Of a DNA stretch of 64,000 nucleotides, positions 53,386 to 64,000 are shown piece by piece. The position numbers and the translations under genes were made by a program. Each line of letters opens with the position of its first letter. Positions within the stretch are counted from its first letter, which is position 1. A model generated the notes under the pieces. That model was not told the origin of the DNA. It saw nothing but the letters and a program-made list of their open reading frames with translations, and made no database searches. Origin of the DNA: Cordilura impudica (lineage: Eukaryota; Arthropoda; Insecta; Diptera; Scathophagidae); assembly GCA_963682025.1 (NCBI GenBank), contig OY821519.1:66086783-66150782 (forward strand). The letters run 5' to 3'.

Positions 53386-54546
53386 TTCACGATAAACAAA
53401 TTCCCCAAATTTTATAAATGGTCCCCAAAAAAATTAACATCTTACCCAATTTTTCTAAAAACTAAATAAAAAAATGAACTTACTTCCCAAATTCATTCTT
53501 AAATTTTTCCATATTTTTATTTCATGAATTTTGTTAAATATTTATTTAAGTGAAAATTCGCATAGTGCTTTCAATATCTGTCCTGCAATATACGCATTTA
53601 AAATCTATATTCTTTTCAATAGCATCATTTCGGTGCGCGGAATCGGGGCGCGGACGCGGACGCGAAGCTTCAATATTGGAATGACATGAAAAATATATTT
53701 TGGCGATTAAAATAAGTTAACAACAACTGCGCGGCAGCACGGGTGTGGCTGCCAAACGCGCGGAAGCGGCTCGCGGACGCAACGCGACGCACTAGCGAAA
53801 CAGAGAGCTAAAATATCGAAATGATCTGAAAAATATATTTTGGCAATTTAAATAAGTTGACAACAACTACGCGGCGGCACGGGTGTGGCTTCCAAACGCG
53901 CGGACGCGGACGCGACTCGCTCACGGAACACAGCTCAGTGAAATGTCTTATGATAAATTTTATCTACGTATGTGCAATAGTTACCTGTTGATAAAAATAG
54001 GTCAAACATATACTATAAGCAGTTTCTTAAAGCAACCTTGCGACACAATTTTAAACGTCGCATTTATTTGCCATTTTTGAAACTTGTATAAATTTGACGT
54101 CTCTGCTCAATGATGTTCATTTATCAAATGAAGTAATTTAATTTTTAAAAGTTCTGATTCCTCTAATTTACAAACGATTCCGTTATATTTGATGTTCACA
54201 AAATAAATAAACTTCAAAAAAAAAAAAAAAAAATTCAAGCGGTTTCGCAGCTTATTTTTGAAGTATTTTTGCTGCAGCGTCTTTAAAAAAAACTTCTAAA
54301 TTAAAAAATCAAAAAATTTTAAATTGAAATAAAAAATGAGTTTACTCCCCAAAAAACGTAAACATTAGAGAATTTTTTTCATCATGAACAAATTCTCCAA
54401 TCTCATAAAAATTTTTGGGGAGAAAGTTAAGTTTTTAAAGAATTTGTTTATTGGGCACTTAGTACTCAGCGCCTGGTAAGCATAGTTAACCATTTTGCAA
54501 GTCAAAAGCCTTTGGATACCGGGCAAGACCGGGTAAAAACAACTAG
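53386..54546 (+). mobile_element. Helitron family H2, candidate long copy
   Basis: The 3' end is secure: CCGG-GCAAGA-CCGG hairpin, TAAAAACAACTAG|T at 54,546, matching the copy ending at 19,801. The 5' end is uncertain; similarity to the minisatellite stops at about 53,385, a plausible insertion point. The interior carries the GC-rich tandem repeat and no gene. Confidence 0.5.
53635..53935 (+). repeat. GC-rich 140-bp tandem repeat
   Basis: Two full units and a partial one, offset 140 bp (landmark at 53,673 and 53,813). Each has an AT half (GAAAAATATATTTTGGC) and a GC half (CGGC(A/G)GCACGGGTGTGGCT, CAAACGCGCGGA(A/C)GCGG, many CpG). CpG-rich DNA is very unusual in this window. Confidence 0.8.
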
Positions 54547-56130
54547 TGAGTTTATAAAATTTTATCATTGATTTTTGAAAATTTTTGTTCTGTTATATAT
54601 TTTAAATAATCTCATTAATAGTACCTGTTTATAGAGAATACCAAGTTTATATAGTCTTTAAAACATAAGTTTTGATATATTGTGGTTAAAGTTAGTGTCT
54701 ATTTATAATACTGCTACAAATATTTAAGTCATAGACAATCTGCTGCTGCCAAAGGCATTAAAATAATATATATTTTAGATAAATTTTGTTTCGTTAAGAT
54801 TTAATTAGATTTTGGTCAGAGATTCTCTACTGAAATTGACCCTAACTTTCTTTATTGTTTATGTTTATATGTTCTTTGTTTTTACTTTTTTGCCAGAGTT
54901 AAACCTTAATAAATAATTACCATAATAAATAATAATTTATGTTCAATGGTGAAAGTAAAATGAAACACTACTGATATTACATGGATGGCAAATAATATGA
55001 ATTTATTTTCCATACTATAGTAACAACAGCATTATAGTAATTTTCTTTTCAAAATAAAGTTATTTGCTTCATGCGGAATCTAGTTATTTCTTATTTTCGC
55101 ACTTGCACACCATAAAATACTTTCACACTATAAACTTCTCTTGCTGGTAAAAATATGTTTGCTGAATAATTTATTTTGCCCTACACTAACTTATGATAAA
55201 GATATTTATCAGTAACCTTAAGGGTTACGCAACACACCTCTGCGTGTATGAAACTGGTATCCGGCTCATGTGATGCTGTTGAAGTAATAAATAATTGTCG
55301 ATTACATGTTTGCACTAACTGAATTTCTCATACCGTTAAAACTCTTCGGGTTTTACATTAAAAATATGTATTTTCATGAGAAAGAGGTAAAATTTGGTCG
55401 TTACCAGCTGACTGAAAATGGTCCATTTATTGGTTGGTATGATGGCTAGAAGAAAAGAAACCTGTAACAAACAGCAAAACTAAAAAGACAAGTAACACCA
55501 CTAATGAGCTAGAAAATTGTGCAACTTTGTCAAAGTTTTTCTCTTGCATCCACAACTACGCAAACTATAATAATAAAGTTTTTCTATATAAATTTGTCGG
55601 GGTGTCTGGCGACATGCAGCAGCATGAAAATATTAGACGACATTGTGTTGTACCTTTTCATATGGTTTTATTTGTTATTATTACAACATTGTACTTTGCT
55701 CTTATATATCAAATGTTGCATTGTTTATTTTCGTTAAATGAACTTTGTCGTCATCGTTTTATGAACATCTGATAAATGTTCAAAAAGTGTTAAAATACAT
55801 CTGCCCTTAACACAGTGGTAGTTTATTACACCAACATTAGTTATAATAAGTATGAATGTGAGGGTTTTAGGGAATATTTGGGTTAGTTTAGATATTATTA
55901 AAGACAACGTTTATTACTTATTAATGATAAAATCTATGTTGGGCCATCAGTATATGAATGATATGTAATGCTCCTTCTTAATGTTTCATACTTAAATGGT
56001 TGCATTAAATATCATCGCTCTTGCAAAAAATTCAACGATAATTCATGATTGAGAATTAAGCGTTTGCTTTAAAATTACAGTTAGTTGTTAACTAGAGGAT
56101 TTGAAGTTAAAAAAATATTCGATAATAGTG
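54547..56130. other. AT-rich sequence, no gene seen
   Basis: Small overlapping frames at 55,519-55,772 are hydrophobic by chance and lack a domain. No repeat family is recognised. Confidence 0.55.
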
Positions 56131-56132
56131 GT

Positions 56133-57905
56133 ATAATGGGAAATGGGCTTTAAATCTCTCAGTGACTGTACGTAACTATACGTGACTGCGCGTGACTATG
56201 TCGAAGTTGATTTTTCTTTACAGCAAGTATATCGACCAAGTTGCAGATCGGTCGGATGAGGGTAAATGACATTTAGATCACTCCGTGACTGTGCGTGACC
56301 ATGCGTGACTGTGCGTGACTATGTCAAAGGAAATCTTTTTTCACAGCAAGTCTAAAATGGGGTCACTCGGTGACTGTGCGTGACTCAAAGTTAATAGATA
56401 ATCGCAACAAGTCTATGGACCAAGCTTCAGATCGATTGGATGAGGGGAAACGGGTTTTTGTATCTTTGTGACTACTCGTGACCATGCCAAAGTTAATCTT
56501 TTTCACAGGAAGTATATCGACCAAGTTTCAGATCGATTGGATGAGGGTAAATGGGTTTTAACCCTCTCCGTCACTGTGTGTGACCATACGTGACTATGCG
56601 TGACTATGTCAGAGTTAATTTTTTTCGGAGCAAGTCTATCGACCAAGTTTCAGATCGATCGGATGAAGGAAAATGACATATAGATCACTCCGTGAATGTG
56701 CGTGACTACGCGTGACTGTGCGTGACTATGTCAAAATTAATCTTTTTTTCACAGCAAGTCTATCGACCAAGTTTCAGATCGATCGGATAGGGGAAATGAC
56801 ATTAAGATCTCTCCGTGACTGCGCGTGACTGTGCGTGACTACCCCAAAATTAATCTATAGTCACAGCAAGACTATGGAACAAGTTTCAGATCGATCGGAT
56901 GAAGGAAACTGACATTTAGATCACTCCGTGACTGTGCGTGACCATGCGTGACTGTGCGCGACTACGTTAAAATTAATCTTTTTTCACAGCAAGTCTATCG
57001 ACCAAGCTTCAGATCGATCGGGTAAGGGGGAATGGGTTTTAGATCACTACGTGACTGTGCGTGACAATGCGTGACTGTGCGTGACAAAGTCATAGTTAAT
57101 CTTTTTTCCACAGCAAGTGTATGGACTAAGTTTCAGATCGATCGGATGAAGGAAAATGACATTTTGATCACTCCGTGACTGTGCGTGACTACGCGTGACT
57201 GTGCGTGACTATGTCAAACTTAATATTTTTCACAGAAAGTCTATCGACCAAGTTTCAGATCGATCGGATAAGGGGAAATGGGTTTTACATCACTACGTGA
57301 CTGCGCGTGACTATGCGTGACTGTGCCTGACTAATTCAAAGTTAATCTTTTTTCACAGCAAGTGTATGAACTAAGTTTCAGATCGATCGGATGAGGGGAA
57401 ATGACATTTAGATCACCCCGTTACTGCGCGTGACTATGCGTGACTGTGCGTGACTACCCTAAAATTAATCTATAGTCACAGCAAGACTATGGAACAAGTT
57501 TCAGATCGATCGGATGAAGGAAACTGACATTTAGATCACTCCGTGACTGTGCGTGACCATGCGTGACTGTGCGCGACTACGTTAAAATTAATCTTTTTTC
57601 GCAGCAAGTCTATCGACCAAGCTTCAGATCGATCGGATAAGGGGAAATGGGTTTTACATCACTACGTGACTGCGCGTGACTATGCGCGACTGTGCGTGAC
57701 TAAGTCAAAGTTAATCTTTTTTCACAGCAAGTGTATGGACTAAGTTTCAGATCGATCGGATGAGGGGAAATGACATTTAGATCACCCCGTTACTGCGCGT
57801 GACTATGCGTGACTTTGCGTGACTGCCCTAAAAATAATCTTAAGTCACAACAAGACTATGGGCCAAGTTTCAGATCAATTGGATGAGGGGGAATGGGGTC
57901 CACCC
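56133..57905 (+). repeat. 123-bp satellite array
   Basis: About 14 units. The CAGATCGATCGG landmark occurs at 56,651, 56,775, 56,887, 57,010, 57,134, 57,256, 57,379, 57,502, 57,625, 57,748 and 57,871, almost always 122-124 bp apart. Each unit holds a sub-repeat of about 10-11 bp (CGTGACTGTG / CGTGACTATG), then TTAATCTTTTTTCACAGCAA. Earlier units (56,133-56,650) are more irregular. The final unit runs into the CACGACAGACAGAC tail shared with 15.9-16.05 kb. Confidence 0.92.
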
Positions 57906-57974
57906 ACGACAGACAGACAATGAGTATGAGTTAAAAGAAAGAGTTTAAAAATCAATTTATTTATTGTAGGGATA
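57906..57974 (+). repeat. conserved tail of the satellite-bearing repeat
   Basis: CACGACAGACAGACA, GAGTATGAGTTAAAAGAAAG and GAGTTTAAAAA match the tail at 15,995-16,055. Confidence 0.7.
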
Positions 57975-58504
57975 TTCAATACATTTTTGTCGGAGAAATA
58001 AAACTACGAACTTTGGACATGCTTGAGGTTCAAAATCGTCAGACAGGAACCTAAATAAAAATCCTATCATTATCGTTCTTGATTGTTATGATATCCAATT
58101 GCAGCAAGTATATTCAATTACATCGGATAACGAAAAATATATGATCAAAGCTGCTGAATTACTGAAAGACGAGTATGAAAACTGTAACATGGAATATGCA
58201 TTTGATGTAGCTGAGGCTGAACTGGAAGGTGCAGAAACATTAGCACATTCACACCCAAATATTGATTTCAGATGTGTTACTCATAGTTTATAGTTGACAG
58301 TGCTCGACACTAGTGTATCTAGTCCTTCTTTAAAGAAAATATTTGCGAACAACAAATATTTCTTCTTTAGCTAAGAAGATAGACTTGAAAAAATCTCCGT
58401 ACCAGACTTGCAAACTTGATGGAATTCCAGTTATGATATGGTTCAGCCCATATTACAATACAGAAATATTTGTTCGAAATTAATAAATGCTGAATTAACT
58501 ATGA
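57975..58504 (+). pseudogene. hAT-family transposase fragment
   Basis: Spliced by eye across frames: REIKLRTLDMLEVQNRQTGT, then IQLQQVYSITSDNEKYMIKA with AELLKDE (58,099-58,293), then FRCVTHSL. After a stop comes LTVLDTSV and, out of frame, WNSSYDMV. 'SITSDNxxNMIKA', the CxxHxLxL block and RWNSSYDM are standard hAT catalytic-domain landmarks; the SDN Asp is kept. The N-terminal BED region and C-terminal dimerisation part are absent. It ends where a hAT-like palindrome half begins. Confidence 0.75.
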
Positions 58505-58507
58505 ATC

Positions 58508-58966
58508 AGAGTTCAGAAAAAAACACACACTGAATAAAAAACTCGTACATATATGTAAACAAACATAACTTAGACCAACACACACATATTTTTATTTTCA
58601 TATCAATTATGTTTGTTTTTAAATTTTCTTCGGTGCCCAACACAACCATGACTGTGTTCGTTTTAATATTTCGTTATTTACACGAACCTTTTTCTATCAC
58701 GTACTTTTTGTTTCAATCACACATAAAGCACACATTTTTGAGTGTTGCTTTATTTGAAGTTCATGTTCTGGTACGTGTACTGAAAAAAAAACACAGAACA
58801 TGTACAATAAACAGGTTCGAGTTCAGTTATATTTTAAGTCGTGTTGTGGCTCGTGTAGTAAGAAAAAACAGAACATGTACAATAAACAGGTTCGAGTTCA
58901 GTTATATTTTAAACACGACTTAAACACACTTCGAGTTCAGTTATATTTTAAACACGACTTAAATTT
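58508..58966. mobile_element. hAT-like palindromic MITE, left half
   Basis: Starts CAGAGTTCAGAAAAAAACAC exactly as the 7772-8609 copy and follows it to the central GTTCGAGTTCAGTTATA repeats. It then stops, so the right arm is lost. The frame 58,609-58,923 is the same repeat artefact as at 7874. Confidence 0.85.
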
Positions 58967-59254
58967 TCCTTTAAAAATCATTAAAAAATAAAATAAAAAC
59001 TATTTAATGTCTTTAGATCCTATATATTATTTGTTGCAATATCTATATAAAGATAAGATCTCATATGTAAATATCAAATTTGTTAAAATATGTAAATAAA
59101 GGAAGAATGTATAATTGAAAAAAAAAAAAAATTCTTTAGAAAATGATGAAGATATGTTCGAAAATGTTCTAAAAAAAACGGAAAGATTTTCTAAATCAAA
59201 TTCTTCAAATGTGAATGTCACCGTTTCGATTGATAACTTAGTTTAAAATAAAAT
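58967..59254. other. AT-rich spacer, nothing recognised
   Basis: No feature seen. Confidence 0.45.
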
Positions 59255-59260
59255 TTAAAT

Positions 59261-61087
59261 ATGTTAAAAATATCCAAGACTGAGAAAGGAAATAAAGAAT
59301 ATCGTCCCATTGCTATCCTACCATACTTGTCTAATGTGCTTGAAAGGTTATTGCATCAGCAAATTGGAAAACATGTCAAGAATATGGGCCTACTCTCAGA
59401 CAGACAATCAGGCTTTCGTCCTAAACATAGCTGCATAACTGCACTCATTGATGTGTCTGAAGATATTCGTGGGTATATTGATAGTGGTAACATTGCATTT
59501 CTAGTGCTCTTAGATCATTCGAAGGCATTTGATACTGTGAATCATGAAATACTCCGCATGAAGCTAATAACTTTTTTTGGTTTGTCTCCTTCCGCAACTC
59601 GTCTTATATCGTCTTATTTAGAAAATCGACAACAATACGTTAACGCCAAAAATAAAATATCAAATGTGCTTCTAGTAAAAAAGGGCGTTCCGCAAGGTTC
59701 GATTCTAGGACCACTTCTTTTCACTATATATAAGTTATTTTACTTGCCCAAACCCGTCACTTAATTTAAATGAAACTCTTTTATTTATTGGTTCATAAAT
59801 TTATTCAAATAAACAAGTCTTATTTTAATGTTTAACGTTTTTAGATTACAATTTTATTAGTTACAAATTTATACTTCGCGATACCGAACTCTGTTCTCTT
59901 GCTATGCAAGCTTTGAGTAACGAGTTTGAACTGAACTCATTTTCACATAATTGTCATTTATTAAGGGAACCAACAATTAGAATTTGCTGAGTTACTAAAA
60001 TTAATCAAATTGCAAAACTACCTGACACCGCTGCTTTGACTATACGATTTTTGCATTTATGTAAATGCTGCAAAATTTGTTTGACACAAAAAAAAAAATA
60101 TAATTCGGACAGAAGTTAAAACTATTTTGCAACTAATGCAGAAAATTTGAGTTGCTAGGGAATGAATACGGAAATGTTAGTGTAAATTTAATTATGTCGA
60201 AATGTTGAGGGCAACGTGCCTTAACTTATATAAATGATTTGCCTAGGCAACTTTCGTATTGTAAAGTTCATATGTATGCTGATGATGTGCAACTTTATGT
60301 TTGTAGTCGTTTCGATGAACTAAATAACTGTGTTGCGAACCTAAATGTGGATCTTAATCGAATTTACTTATGGGCTCTGGCAAATGGGCTATGTCTCAAT
60401 CCTTCAAATTCTAAATGCATCGTTAGTACTCGAAGATCAGTGCCTTCCCTTGCTATACCAGATATTATGCTTAACCGTAAAATTATTGAAATTACACATA
60501 AAACCAAAAATCTTGGAATTATTTTCAATAAAACCTTCACCTGGTCTGATCATATAAATGTCGCTTCAGGAAAAACGTATTCAATGCTTCGATCACTGTG
60601 GAAAACTCAACATCTTACACCAGTCCATGTACGAGTTCTACTTGCAAAAACCTATCTAATTCCAAATTTGTTGTACGGATGCGAACTATTTGCTATCTGT
60701 GATTCTATTAGCTCTAGGAAATTAACAACTACGTTTTGTTCTATATTAAGATACGTTTACAATTTGAAAAGATCATCCCACATAACACCGTATGTACGAA
60801 AACTTTACGGTGTGAATTTTTGCGATCTCTTGAAGATACGATCATTGATACTGATGCATAAGATTATATTTACACGTGAGCCTACATATCTTTTTAATCG
60901 AATATCCTTTTCTAATTCAGGAAGAAATAATTCTATAATTCAAATAAGACTTGAAAGTTTGGTCTCTTAATGACAGTTCTATATACACTGCATACGTCTT
61001 TGGAACTTGCTACCGCCAACATTACAATATTTAAGCAACGCAGGACATTTTATGAAACAAGTTTTCCAATTTTTCAGTACCATTTAA
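59261..61087 (+). pseudogene. L2/CR1-like LINE reverse transcriptase, copy 2
   Basis: Begins with the first RT block (NKEYRPIAILPYLSNVLERL), so it is longer at the N-terminus than copy 1. SGFRPKHSCITALIDV, VLLDHSKAFDTVNHEIL and GVPQGSILGPLLFTIY follow; the MITE interrupts right after this. The frame resumes IND LPRQL, HMYADDVQLY (catalytic YADD intact), NGLCLNPSNSKC and LLYGCELFAICDS. Adjacent TAA and TGA stops near 60,969 separate the last about 40 residues (WQFYIHCIRLWNLLP). Removing the MITE restores the reading frame, so the insertion came after the LINE was in place. Confidence 0.9.
59733..60226. mobile_element. MITE inside the LINE RT
   Basis: 494 bp, with inverted ends AGTTATTTTACTTGCCC and the mirror of AGTTAAGGCACGTTGCCC. 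Flanks are TATATA on both sides. A 4-bp TATA duplication is the only simple choice that restores the RT frame (TIYIND). No coding sequence. Confidence 0.75.
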
Positions 61088-61236
61088 ATATTGTTTAAAC
61101 TTTGCTTTGTTTTGAATATTTGTATGTAAAATAATTTTTGTTTTCTTATTTTTATACAAATTATAAAATATGTTATATTTTCATTAAATACTGTATCACA
61201 TTATACCGATCCTGTACTTTAATTATAAGACCCTTA

Positions 61237-61381
61237 GGCCCAGTTTTTGAGATGTCAGTTAAATTTAGTTTAGTTAAACCGAGAATTAGTTTTTTAGACA
61301 TGTCCAAATTCATAAAGGAATTGATGAATACATTCTGGGTTTAACAAAACTAGGTTTAACTGATATCCTAAAGACTGGGTC
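61237..61381. mobile_element. 145-bp MITE with TTA duplication (PIF/Harbinger-like)
   Basis: Ends GGCCCAGTTTTTGAGAT and mirror of GACCCAGTCTTTAGGAT, flanked by TTA (61,234-61,236, 61,382-61,384). LINE copy 1 has the unfilled site (AATTATAAGATTGTAAATCT, about 34,753-34,772). Confidence 0.8.
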
Positions 61382-61407
61382 TTAGTCTTGTTGTGCAGGA
61401 AACCAAA

Positions 61408-61419
61408 TAAATAAAAAAA

Positions 61420-61466
<47 letters not shown>

Positions 61467-61467
61467 A
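61408..61467 (+). repeat. (AAAT)n tail of LINE copy 2
   Basis: Uninterrupted AAATAAAT run, the 3' tail typical of L2/CR1-like LINEs. It may be inflated by slippage. Confidence 0.85.
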
Positions 61468-61669
61468 AAGGAAAAAACATTTTGTTATTGTATCAAGCGG
61501 CTAAGATAATATTCAGATACACAAGTTTGCGTCGAGAGGATCTTTTTCGCCTTGAAATACATTTTATCGCCGCAAAGAACAAAAGAAGAAAACTTGAAAA
61601 ATATATTAACTATAAAATTAAATGTTAATTTCTTTGAAAAATAAATAAATTGCTTACTAATAAGACATA

Positions 61670-62049
61670 TCGCACCTGTACCTCTAAAGTGAGTCAACTC
61701 AAAATTTACAAATTTTCAGTAGGTATTACAAAAATTAAAAACAGTTGTTTCATTTTAAAGAATTGCGAATAATAAGTATGCAAGAGTAGTTGTTTTTTTT
61801 ATTTTTTTAGTGATCATCAAAAATAACAAGTTTTTTGGGTGCAATTCAAAATATGTCTTTTTAATGGATTCTAAAGAAGCTACTCTTATAACACAAAGAG
61901 GGTTACAACTGTATTTTTTCTGCGAAAGACTAGAAAAATCGATGTAAGATTTTTACAATGGATAGATATGACTACTGTGTATCGTTTTCTTGCAAAAAGT
62001 GAAAATTTAAAAATTTTGAGTTGACTCACTTTAGAGGTACAGGTGCGAT
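61670..62049. mobile_element. TA-flanked MITE, intact copy
   Basis: 380 bp, ends TCGCACCTGTACCTCTAAAG and the mirror, TA on both sides. It lacks the insertion found in the 26,473-27,650 copy and so gives its empty site. Confidence 0.88.
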
Positions 62050-62064
62050 ACGTATTTTTTTCAT

Positions 62065-62130
62065 TTTGAACCCGAAGCCGAACCCGAACCTAACTTTTTG
62101 ATTAACCTGAACACGAACCTGAAACCATTT
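62065..62130 (+). repeat. short GAACCCGAA-type repeat
   Basis: GAACCCGAAGCCGAACCCGA and CACGAACCTGAAACC units directly after the MITE; a small degenerate minisatellite. Confidence 0.55.
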
Positions 62131-62920
62131 TGTCAGGGTTTCAGTCTCTGGTTGTTAGGGCAAATCTGAAGGGATGTCTAAAAATATTGTTGTTTAAAAC
62201 GTCATATTTTTGTATGATGCCTGTTGAAAAATATAAATATCATGTTACTTTTACTGATGCGGTAGAGATGAATATTTAATCATTACAAATAATTTTCCAC
62301 ATTGGATATGATTTCACCTAAGAATTGGTATTTGCAGACCAATTTTGGTATTTCCTTAAAAAATTGTTCTCTCTTCCAAAATTTTATGTTTCCTTTAGAT
62401 CTTTCACACTGTGCTTAACGCACAAATTTTGATGGTGGCCATCGAATTTTTACCAACTGAATTCCAACAATTTCTGGCCTAGAGATTTGTTTCTATCAGC
62501 TAAACAAATTGCCGACGTGCCCCTTTTTTAGATTTTTTCATATCGCCCTTTGCTCAAATGCTTGACCTAACAGCGGTGTCAGCTTTTTGAAGGAAAAAGT
62601 GTAAAACAGTACCTCAAAAAGCGCTAAACTAGAATAAATCAAAATTGTTCGATTCCCTGATATACGTGAAAAGCTTTTAGTACAACTATTCATTTACAGA
62701 CAAGAACGTATAATATTCTTCTTTATGTTTAGGCCAGACGCCAGATGGTGCTTCTTGACCACGATATATTCGACGACTATATCCAATATGCAGCGTCTCT
62801 ATTTCGGCGCGTTGATATAATGTAAAGCGTTACATAGTAAAACTTGTGCTGAATTGGCGTTTCAAAAACATACGTTTTTAACACTTTCACGTCGATGGGA
62901 AATTGATAATAAAAGTAACT
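62131..62920. other. AT-rich sequence, no gene seen
   Basis: No domain or shared repeat is recognised. Confidence 0.5.
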
Positions 62921-62921
62921 A

Positions 62922-63722
62922 TTTATACCCTATACCACTATGTGGTTTGGGTATAATGACTTTGTGCTGCTGTTTGTAACAACCAAAAATATTTGACCTA
63001 GACCCATCTTTAATTATACCGATCGAATCAGAATCACTTTTTGAGTTGATTTAACAATGTCCGTCCGTCCGTCCGTTCGTCCGTTCGTCCGTTCGTCCGT
63101 CCGTCCGTCTGTGTGTCCATGTAAACCTTGTAATCAAACTGCAGGTCGCAAATATGAATATGTTTTGATGAAATTTGGTATATAAGCTTTTATCGGCCAT
63201 GGGATGAACGCTATTGAAATTGGTGAGAATCGGTCCATGTTCAGACCTAGCCCCCATACAAATTACCCCTATGAAATCGACATAAATTGCCATAAGATCC
63301 AAATTGTCATATAGATCTTACTCAAATTGGGTTTTGTATGCGTTCATTACGTCCATTAATGAGTAGTCCAAGAATGGTCCCTTTGGCCCCATATAGGGCT
63401 GCTTCCCGATCTTCACTTAAATCTATTAAAAAACAAAATATTGCACTGATTCTTCTCAGATTTGGTTTGTAATATATTTTTCCAAAATACAAGAGACTTT
63501 TCAAAACATGATCAGGATCGATCCATTTTTGGACCAAGTCCCTATATAGATATAGCATCCGGTATGAACTTTTTCATATCTGCAGCCAAAAAAAATTAAT
63601 AAAAATCCACTCAAATTTGGTTTTGCTTATTTTCTATGTCCAGTTAGTTGGGCCTAAGAGATAGGGTTTCTAAACGCATGGTATAGGGTATCGTATAGTC
63701 GGTCTAGACCTTCTTACTTGTT
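62922..63722 (+). mobile_element. DINE-1-like element, full length with damaged 3' palindrome
   Basis: TTTATACCCTATACCACTAT start and an expanded GTCC/GTTC run (63,058-63,108). At the 3' end GTCGGTCTAGACC is followed directly by TTCTTACTTG, so the second palindrome arm is deleted. Confidence 0.9.
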
Positions 63723-64000
63723 TTTACTTTCTATTTAGTCTGTAAATAAGATGGCATAAATAGATGTTGATTAACATTATATGACGGGGTTAGTTTTATC
63801 GCTGTTAAAGTTTTTATTACTGAGTTTTATTACTGACAGATATTACCTGATAAGTATAGGATACAAAAAAAAAAAAATTAATATGTGACAGAAAGCGCTT
63901 CAATTTTGAATTTCTATTCCATGGGAAAAATCTTTCCCTATGGACGACATGTGGAGTCTTTCGTATATCGCACTTTCGTTTTTCCAACTTTATGAAATTA
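63723..64000. other. AT-rich sequence, no gene seen
   Basis: Nothing recognised up to the window edge. Confidence 0.5.

Larger units (their letters stand above)
59255..61467 (+). mobile_element. L2/CR1-like LINE, copy 2, with two MITEs inside
   Basis: 5'-truncated copy of the 33-kb family. RT coding (59,261-59,732 and 60,227-61,087) is split by a 494-bp MITE. The 3' UTR holds a 145-bp MITE. It ends in an (AAAT)n tail (61,408-61,467). Confidence 0.88.

Noticed and set aside
55519..55772. Hydrophobic ORFs suggestive of a membrane protein
   Set aside because: Two overlapping frames look equally hydrophobic, as T-rich DNA encodes Phe/Leu/Ile by chance.
56133..57905. CRISPR-like regular repeats
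   Set aside because: The units are contiguous 123-bp satellite monomers with no unique spacers, in eukaryotic DNA.
1..64000. tRNA, rRNA or host protein genes
   Set aside because: I scanned for cloverleaf-like boxes and for long or domain-bearing ORFs and found only transposon proteins. A tRNAscan or protein search could still reveal something I missed.

Overview
This window is AT-rich eukaryotic DNA. It looks like the genome of a higher (brachyceran) fly, most likely a calyptrate such as a blow fly, flesh fly or house-fly relative. I infer this from the repeat content: many copies of a GTCC-rich, DINE-1-like interspersed element, Helitrons, Penelope, piggyBac, mariner, hAT and a Ty3/gypsy-type LTR element. 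I found no host protein-coding gene, tRNA, rRNA or CRISPR array that I can support. Nearly all convincing coding signal belongs to transposable elements (TEs), and every copy seen is truncated, frameshifted or internally deleted.

Layout. 0-9 kb: a DINE-like element broken by a TATGTC-motif insertion, which itself holds a MITE. An AT-rich array of short repeats follows, split by a 2.5-kb foldback element and by Penelope copy 1, which in turn carries a hAT-like palindrome. 9-20 kb: a dead LINE on the minus strand (10.8-13.45 kb), a DINE-like copy, a Helitron, a mariner relic, minisatellite, and another DINE-like copy. 20-28 kb: a piggyBac relic, two foldback DNA transposons with CAC ends and 3-bp target duplications that carry pieces of the same unclassified gene, and a nest in which a Helitron holds a TA-flanked MITE that holds a hammerhead-bearing direct-repeat element. 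28-31 kb: a second piggyBac with both TTAA target sites. 33-46 kb: an L2/CR1-like LINE, then a tandemly duplicated block of foldback, Helitron and DINE-like sequence. Penelope copy 2 landed in the second block, followed by two tandem full-length DINE-like copies. 46-54 kb: a dead copy of the unclassified transposon gene, a 158-bp minisatellite, a minus-strand gypsy-type retrotransposon with one LTR, and a second Helitron family containing a GC-rich repeat. 56-64 kb: a 123-bp satellite, a hAT relic, half a hAT palindrome, a second L2-like LINE with two MITEs inside, a solo copy of the TA-flanked MITE, and a final DINE-like copy.

Several insertions can be dated against each other, because the window also holds the matching empty site in a paralogous copy. 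This fixes element ends without outside data. The strongest candidate for an under-described system is the 0.77-kb element at 26,612-27,376. It is non-coding and has two direct repeats, each with a hammerhead-type ribozyme core, exactly 605 bp apart. That is the architecture of a retrozyme or a non-autonomous Penelope relative that could release a 605-nt RNA.
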